Shown: positions 1 through 4,079 of the stretch, one piece after another
Position numbering within the stretch: position 1 is the stretch's first letter
How the letters are laid out: each line of letters starts with the position of its first letter
Assembly: GCA_903929925.1 (NCBI GenBank)
Contig: CAIYWO010000492.1
Coordinates: forward strand, 1-5,978
From: an uncultured beta proteobacterium
GTDB lineage: Bacteria > Pseudomonadota > Gammaproteobacteria > Burkholderiales > Burkholderiaceae_B
Length of the DNA: 5,978 nt
Reading direction: 5' to 3'
Program-made: the position numbers and the translations under genes
Notes under the pieces: generated by a model
The model's database searches: none
What the model saw: only the letters and a program-made list of their open reading frames with translations
What the model was told of the DNA's origin: nothing

Positions 1-22
1 AAAACTCAGGTTAGCGCCCGTC

Positions 23-42
23 GCGACACGCTTTGGTGTCGC
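23..42. repeat. Short perfect hairpin behind the exported-protein gene
   Basis: GCGACAC (23-29) and GTGTCGC (36-42) are perfect complements around a 6-base loop. The hairpin begins 13 bases after the stop codon of the minus-strand gene that ends at 56. It could be a transcript-end structure for that gene. Neither strand has a T run right after the stem, so it does not meet the usual pattern of an intrinsic terminator. Bases 1-55 hold nothing else that I recognise. Confidence 0.4.
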
Positions 43-55
43 TCCTGCCTGCTGT

Positions 56-958
56 TCACTGACCAAGATACCCAAACCGTCGCATCAGTTCAACGGTGGC
101 GCCATCGGCCATGAGGTCGCGCTCCATTCGGTAAGCATCTCCAAAAAAATCTTGACTGGCTACGCGGTCATTTAGGACAGTTCTAAGCACTCCCAACGCG
201 GCTTCTCGGTCAAAAATACTTTCCATGTAAAGCACTCTTGCCCCAGCAGAGCCATGACCGAACGCGTATACAAAATATTGGAACTGCAGATTCCCTTCAC
301 GTGCAGTTTTTGGACCGGTAATCACCGCAAGCGCTTTTTCAAACTCTCCCGGTTTGAGTTTTTTACTGAGTTCGCGCACGGCCTGATCTAGAGCTTCGAT
401 CTGTACATTTGCAGCATCTGCTGCGTTGGCGAGAAGCAATGGTGCAAGGGCGCGCGAGTAGCGGGTAATGGAAGCCATATCGACATTTTCGCGGCTTAAT
501 ACATTATCGATATAAGCGCGTGACAGCGACAAGATCTTCTGCTGGCGTACTCTTTGTACTTCGGTGAATGATGCCTTGGTCAGATTTGCCTCGGCAATGT
601 CCACATTCTTAAGTAACGTCCTCAGTCTCTCAATCCAAGGCTGCTTTGTTGGGCTCTCGAGTAGTCCTATCGACGCCGAGTGCACACCAAGAGGAAGATG
701 TGAAATTGACTTGATATCGTGATAAAGAGGTGGCGAATAGGGTAGGGAGCCCAAATCCTCACCCCTAATTAAGGTGACGGTGTCTGTCACCAGAAAGACG
801 GGTTGATCACTCTTTAATGCAAGGGCTCGTGCGGCTCCGTAAGATTCTCTTGCGACTGCATTTAGATCGTTGAACAAGGAAGGTGTCGGACTCTGCGCAT
901 AGGCGGGCAGAATCAAGGCAAAAAAGACGGCAACAGTTTTAAGGGTGATTCTGTACAT
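56..958 (-). CDS. Exported protein of unknown function (300 aa)
   Basis: I do not recognise this protein. It opens with a clear Sec-type signal peptide: basic residues R3 and K7, a hydrophobic core at about residues 8-18, and an AYA|QS signal peptidase I site after residue 21. The mature product of about 279 residues should therefore reach the periplasm or beyond. No lipobox cysteine follows the core, so it is not a lipoprotein, and the protein has no cysteine at all. After a short S/P/T-rich start there is a mixed region (about 45-100) holding three histidines, in YHD, SHLP and VHSA. From about 105 to the end it looks mostly helical and charged, without further membrane segments. The ATG at 958 is favoured because the signal peptide starts there; the only Shine-Dalgarno-like bases are GGA in TATTGGACCTGAC just upstream. 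It lies 78 bases behind the acyltransferase on the same strand, so co-transcription is possible. An inverted repeat in that gap could hide the ribosome binding site. That it is a real gene is well supported by the signal peptide; its role is unknown. Confidence 0.8.
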   Translation of the reverse strand: MYRITLKTVAVFFALILPAYAQSPTPSLFNDLNAVARESYGAARALALKSDQPVFLVTDTVTLIRGEDLGSLPYSPPLYHDIKSISHLPLGVHSASIGLLESPTKQPWIERLRTLLKNVDIAEANLTKASFTEVQRVRQQKILSLSRAYIDNVLSRENVDMASITRYSRALAPLLLANAADAANVQIEALDQAVRELSKKLKPGEFEKALAVITGPKTAREGNLQFQYFVYAFGHGSAGARVLYMESIFDREAALGVLRTVLNDRVASQDFFGDAYRMERDLMADGATVELMRRFGYLGQ

Positions 959-963
959 GTCAG

Positions 964-1008
964 GTCCAATATTAAGGTGAATGGGTTTGTATGCTACGGC
1001 TATTGGAC
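964..1008 (-). promoter_or_regulatory. Inverted repeat overlapping the ribosome binding site of the exported-protein gene
   Basis: GTCCAATA (964-971) and TATTGGAC (1001-1008) are perfect 8-base complements separated by 29 bases, inside the gap between the acyltransferase stop and the exported-protein start. In the minus-strand mRNA the second arm reads UAUUGGAC and ends 5 bases before the AUG, so it contains the only GGA available as a Shine-Dalgarno sequence. Pairing of the arms would cover the ribosome binding site. The repeat is seen directly; the regulatory role is inference. It could instead be a protein-binding operator or chance. Confidence 0.35.
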
Positions 1009-1036
1009 GAGCGTTGCATTCGATCCCCTGTTGCGC

Positions 1037-2170
1037 TCAACGTCCTGCAAGTTTTCGGCCGAGCTGAATTGCAGGCTTCTCGACCAGGCAGTAGATCGCA
1101 GCTGACAAAACAATTGAACCCAGGACCGACAGCAGCAAATAGGTCGAAAGATGTGCTCCGTTGAGTGCGGGCAGACGCTCATCGCGCACGAGGACAAAGA
1201 GAGGGTAAAAAACTAGGGGGTGAAACAAGTAAAGTGAATAACTAATTTTACCGAGCCATGTGCATAGTCGATTGTTAATCTTGAGGATAGTTGAAAACAC
1301 GACAAAAAGCCCCAAGCCGATCGCTATTGGTAGAAATAGCCGAAGGATATTGGGCGAATAGGCTGAAGGTACCAAGTTATAGGCAATTGTCACTACCAAC
1401 GGACTTAAGCATAGGACGAATGGGAACAAGATCAGAATCGCCTTGAGGGGTCGAGAAAAGCTGGTGACTCCCCTACTCAATTGGTCATCGTTCCAGCGTC
1501 GAAACAACGCTCCCCAAAACATGATCGCTAGATACAAGCCATAGACTGGGCGGTATTCAAGCAAAATGCCTGCGCTCGCAGGATGAAGGCGATAGGCGGC
1601 TACTGCCAAGCCGGACAAAAGGCTTGCGAATAAAGCAGCTGCCAGCCAACGAGGTTGATGTAACAGCCGCAGCATAAACAGAACAACACACACGCCATAA
1701 AAGAGCAGTTCAATACGCAGGGTCCAGTACAAACCCATTACGTCGGGCACACCTAACAGGCCTTGAATCATCGTGAGATTTAAGAGCAAGGTCTGTGCCG
1801 AAAACGGAGACAGCATGTACAGCCCAAGCAAGCCGCTCGCCAGTACCGAAACCCAATAAGCTGGGTATAGACGAAAAAATCTGCGTATAAAAAAAACCTT
1901 CAGCTCACTTCGTGTCGTTTCACCGCTCTGTGCCCTAAGACTTGACGGGATCACAAAGCCACTGATCGCAAAGAACAGCACAACGCCGATATGTCCGGTA
2001 TCAACTGCCCATGCAAGTTCAAATAACCAACCGCCTGCTGGCGCCTGAGGCAATTGCATGAACACTTCGCTAGCGTGTAACCAAATGACTAGCAACGCAG
2101 CGACGCCGCGTTGCGCATCGATATACGCCAAACGGGTAGCTGGTTGCTGAGACGCGTAGATCTGCTTCAA
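1037..2170 (-). CDS. Acyltransferase-3 family membrane protein (OafA/YrhL-like)
   Basis: An integral inner-membrane acyltransferase of the acyltransferase-3 family (377 aa). Its members move acetyl or other acyl groups onto sugars of O-antigen, exopolysaccharide, peptidoglycan or secondary metabolites. The family hallmarks are present in order: R-X10-H formed by R21 and H32 in IDAQRGVAALLVIWLH; GVVLFFAISGFVI at about 62-74; RRFFRLYP at 96-103; WTLRIE at 149-154; GKISYSLYLFHP at 307-318; and VEKP near the C-terminus. About ten hydrophobic segments fill the rest. There is no C-terminal SGNH domain, so it is the short form of the family. The start is a TTG at 2170: an in-frame TAA lies five codons upstream (2186-2188), no ATG comes before the first conserved motif, and no good Shine-Dalgarno is visible. 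A later TTG (residue 14) remains possible. The gene begins about 95 bases behind the 3' end of the tRNA and may depend partly on read-through. No glycosyltransferase or polysaccharide genes sit beside it, so the acceptor is unknown. Its base composition is clearly A+T-richer than that of the right-hand genes. Confidence 0.95.
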   Translation of the reverse strand: MKQIYASQQPATRLAYIDAQRGVAALLVIWLHASEVFMQLPQAPAGGWLFELAWAVDTGHIGVVLFFAISGFVIPSSLRAQSGETTRSELKVFFIRRFFRLYPAYWVSVLASGLLGLYMLSPFSAQTLLLNLTMIQGLLGVPDVMGLYWTLRIELLFYGVCVVLFMLRLLHQPRWLAAALFASLLSGLAVAAYRLHPASAGILLEYRPVYGLYLAIMFWGALFRRWNDDQLSRGVTSFSRPLKAILILFPFVLCLSPLVVTIAYNLVPSAYSPNILRLFLPIAIGLGLFVVFSTILKINNRLCTWLGKISYSLYLFHPLVFYPLFVLVRDERLPALNGAHLSTYLLLSVLGSIVLSAAIYCLVEKPAIQLGRKLAGR

Positions 2171-2211
2171 TCTATCTGGATACCGTTATCTGTGAGCAAG
2201 TCAGCGTGGAG

Positions 2212-2240
2212 TACGCCTAGCTTGGTCGTTTTTAGGCGTA
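2212..2240. repeat. Perfect 8-bp inverted repeat behind the tRNA terminator
   Basis: TACGCCTA (2212-2219) and TAGGCGTA (2233-2240) are exact complements with a 13-base spacer. On the minus strand the hairpin begins at the last base of the tRNA terminator T run and ends 41 bases before the acyltransferase start. No T run follows it in either direction, so it is not a standard terminator. It may stabilise or process the tRNA transcript end, serve as an operator for the acyltransferase, or mark a recombination site. Only the symmetry is seen directly. Confidence 0.45.
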
Positions 2241-2262
2241 AAAAAGGCCCCATAAAGGGCTT
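2240..2262 (-). terminator. Intrinsic terminator of tRNA-Ser
   Basis: Read on the minus strand just past the tRNA 3' end, GCCC (2260-2257) can pair with GGGC (2250-2247) around a 6-base loop, with weaker pairs outside it. A run of six T (2245-2240) follows after one C. The short GC stem plus T run directly behind a tRNA fits a Rho-independent terminator. The stem is short, so read-through into the acyltransferase is plausible. Confidence 0.65.
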
Positions 2263-2264
2263 CT

Positions 2265-2354
<90 letters not shown>

Positions 2355-2396
2355 GGGGTGCGGTTGGGTAACCGCGAGCGCTGGGTCAAGCGCGTA

Positions 2397-2425
2397 ATTC
2401 TAGCAGAAACTCCCGAGCCAACCGT
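2397..2425 (-). promoter_or_regulatory. Probable sigma-70 promoter of tRNA-Ser
   Basis: On the minus strand a TAGAAT -10 element (2402-2397) lies 43 bases before the mature tRNA 5' end. A poor -35 match, ACGGTT (2425-2420), sits at 17-base spacing. The bases after the -10 are G+C-rich (ACGCGC), like the discriminator of stringently controlled stable-RNA promoters. The -10 is convincing; the -35 is weak. The predicted leader of about 35 nt contains a small hairpin, CGGTT/AACCG (2361-2374), just ahead of the tRNA. Confidence 0.45.
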
Positions 2426-2477
2426 TAAACTAGAGGCCTTAGCTCTTTGGTTCTACCTAACAAGCGAGACCCGTGCC

Positions 2478-3251
2478 ATGCTCTTTGTCTTATCGCCCGC
2501 CAAGAAACTCGACTACGACTCCGCACTGAATGTGCAAACGCACACTCAGCCTCTGTTTGTAAAAGAAGCCGCCGCGTTGATCAAGGTGCTCAAGGCGCGT
2601 TCAGAAGCTGAGGTGGGTGAGTTGATGGATTTGAGCCCTGCGCTAGCCAAGCTCAATGTCGATCGCTATGCTGCTTGGAAGCCAAGCTTTAACCAGTCCA
2701 ATTCCCGCCAGGCGATCTTGGCCTTTAATGGTGACGTGTATGAAGGTCTTGAGGCCTCGACACTTAAGCCCAAGGATCTTGAGTGGGCACAAGAGCATGT
2801 TGCGATCTTAAGCGGGCTGTACGGCGTATTGCGGCCGTTGGATCTGATGCAGCCATACCGCTTGGAAATGGGGACCAAACTTGATAACCCCGGCGGCACG
2901 AATCTCTATCAGTTCTGGGCAAAGACAATCGCCCCATATTTGAATGAGCGTCTTGCAAAAGACAAAGCTCCCATCATCGTAAATCTTGCGTCTGAAGAGT
3001 ATTTCAAATCGGTCGATTCAAAACAGCTCAAGGCGCGTGTGATTCAGTGCGTGTTTCAAGACGGGAAGGGAACTGCATGGAAGGTGGTGAGTTTTCATGC
3101 AAAACGCGCACGTGGACTGATGGCGCGTTTTGCGATTGAAAACCGCATCACAAAGCCCGAGGGGCTAAAGAAGTTTGATGCCGAGGGTTACGCTTTCGCC
3201 GCGGACGTCTCAACCGAAGATAAGCTCGTGTTCAGACGCCCAGGCGCATAA
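2478..3251 (+). CDS. yaaA: Peroxide stress protein YaaA (DUF328/UPF0246)
   Basis: Cytoplasmic protein of the YaaA family. In Escherichia coli it is induced by OxyR and keeps free intracellular iron low during hydrogen peroxide stress, limiting Fenton damage to DNA and proteins; the fold includes a helix-hairpin-helix-like DNA-binding part. The 257 residues match the usual family length of about 258. Conserved blocks visible in order are SPAKKLDY (6-13), FNGDVYEGL (83-91), LSGLYGVLRPLDLMQPYRLE (111-130) with MGTKL after it, NLASEEYFKSV (169-179), and FHAKRARGLMARF (206-218). The frame stays open upstream to 2358, but the family N-terminus MLFVLSPAK begins at the ATG at 2478, so that start is used; its Shine-Dalgarno is weak (GAG, nine bases upstream). 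The gene is divergent from the tRNA and ends 12 bases before the convergent stop of the dehydrogenase gene. I see no clear OxyR-type site or strong promoter in the 123-base gap in front of it. The family assignment is firm; the physiological role is by analogy. Confidence 0.96.
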   Translation: MLFVLSPAKKLDYDSALNVQTHTQPLFVKEAAALIKVLKARSEAEVGELMDLSPALAKLNVDRYAAWKPSFNQSNSRQAILAFNGDVYEGLEASTLKPKDLEWAQEHVAILSGLYGVLRPLDLMQPYRLEMGTKLDNPGGTNLYQFWAKTIAPYLNERLAKDKAPIIVNLASEEYFKSVDSKQLKARVIQCVFQDGKGTAWKVVSFHAKRARGLMARFAIENRITKPEGLKKFDAEGYAFAADVSTEDKLVFRRPGA

Positions 3252-3263
3252 CTTCAATTCCGC

Positions 3264-4046
3264 TTAGTGCATGCTCCAGCCGTGGCTGACCACCACGGAT
3301 TGACCGGTTAGTGCATTGCTTTCAAAGCCCGCTAGAAAGGCGATGACGTTTGCCACGTCTTCAGTTGTCGTGAACTCGCCGTCGACCGTATCTTTCAGCA
3401 TGATGTTTTTAATGACTTCGGCTTCGCTGATATTGAAAGCTGCCGCTTGCTCGGGGATTTGTTTTTCGACCAGAGGCGTGCGCACAAAGCCTGGGCAGAC
3501 TACGTTTGCACGTACGCCTTTGGGGCCGCCTTCTTTGGCAACCACTCGAGCAAGGCCCAAGATGCCATGCTTGGCAGCCACATAGGCTGACTTCAAGCGA
3601 GAGGCCTCGTGCGAATGCACCGAGCCCATGTAAATGATTGAACCACCGCGCCCAGCCGCATACATATGCTTGAGTGCCGCTTTGGTGGTTAAGAAGGATC
3701 CGTCTAAGTGAATCGACACGACTTTTTTCCATTCGGCATAAGGAAAGTCTTCAACGGGATGCACGATTTGTATGCCAGCGTTTGCAACCAGTACATCAAT
3801 GCTGCCAAACTGTTTGACTGTCTGATCAACACCGGCGGTGACAGCTGCTTCGTCGGTGACGTCCATCACGACACCCATGGCCTTACCGCCAGCGTCAATG
3901 ATTTGTCGTGCGACTGCGTCTGCGGCCGTCTGATTCAGATCGGCGATGACCACTGCTGCGCCTTTCTGTGCAAGGGTGAGGGCGGCTTGGCGGCCGATAC
4001 CACTTGCGGCGCCAGTAACTAGCGCGACTTTACCTTTGAGGGACAT
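3264..4046 (-). CDS. bdhA: 3-hydroxybutyrate dehydrogenase (SDR family)
   Basis: NAD-dependent oxidoreductase of the short-chain dehydrogenase family that interconverts (R)-3-hydroxybutyrate and acetoacetate (EC 1.1.1.30) in the cytoplasm, feeding polyhydroxybutyrate or ketone-body carbon to acetyl-CoA. The 260 residues show a Rossmann glycine motif TGAASGIG (11-18), an acidic D36 after the second strand that favours NAD over NADP, NAG (89-91) and the catalytic S142, Y155 and K159. Residues tied to substrate binding in characterised 3-hydroxybutyrate dehydrogenases have clear counterparts: Q93 in NAGIQ, H144, K152 and Q196 in PLVEKQIP. These make it more specific than a generic SDR call. The usual catalytic Asn of SDR enzymes appears replaced by H113 (SIHLDGSF), which I believe is typical of this Burkholderiales-type subgroup. 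The ATG at 4046 has a good AAGGA seven bases upstream. It follows the FUSC gene by 33 bases without a visible terminator, so the two are probably one operon. Its end faces the yaaA stop at a distance of 12 bases. Confidence 0.92.
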   Translation of the reverse strand: MSLKGKVALVTGAASGIGRQAALTLAQKGAAVVIADLNQTAADAVARQIIDAGGKAMGVVMDVTDEAAVTAGVDQTVKQFGSIDVLVANAGIQIVHPVEDFPYAEWKKVVSIHLDGSFLTTKAALKHMYAAGRGGSIIYMGSVHSHEASRLKSAYVAAKHGILGLARVVAKEGGPKGVRANVVCPGFVRTPLVEKQIPEQAAAFNISEAEVIKNIMLKDTVDGEFTTTEDVANVIAFLAGFESNALTGQSVVVSHGWSMH

Positions 4047-4053
4047 GTCATTT

Positions 4054-4058
4054 TCCTT
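4054..4058 (-). promoter_or_regulatory. Ribosome binding site of the dehydrogenase gene
   Basis: AAGGA on the minus strand, seven bases before the ATG at 4046. It is the clearest Shine-Dalgarno in the window and fixes that start. It lies in the 33-base gap behind the FUSC stop, where no promoter or hairpin is evident, supporting co-transcription. Confidence 0.8.
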
Positions 4059-4079
4059 ATGAGATAACGAAGAGAATAT

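Noticed and set aside
1..55. Transposon end or attachment-site copy at the left edge
   Set aside because: No copy of the tRNA 3' end, target duplication or recognisable insertion-sequence end is present; only a simple hairpin is visible.
1000..1197. Minus-strand open frame of 65 codons overlapping the 3' end of the acyltransferase gene
   Set aside because: It lies in another frame of a clearly conserved coding region and its translation shows no domain-like character.
2384..2389. TTGACC on the minus strand as a -35 element for the tRNA
   Set aside because: No acceptable -10 element lies 16-18 bases downstream; the TAGAAT at 2402-2397 is a better core.
2358..2477. A 40-residue N-terminal extension of YaaA
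   Set aside because: The frame is open, but the family N-terminus (MLFVLSPAK) begins at 2478 and the final length of 257 matches the family; the extension would overlap the tRNA promoter.
3316..4022. Plus-strand frames of 89 and 104 codons and a minus-strand frame of 107 codons inside the dehydrogenase gene
   Set aside because: They are shadows of a gene with complete SDR motifs and show no independent start signals.
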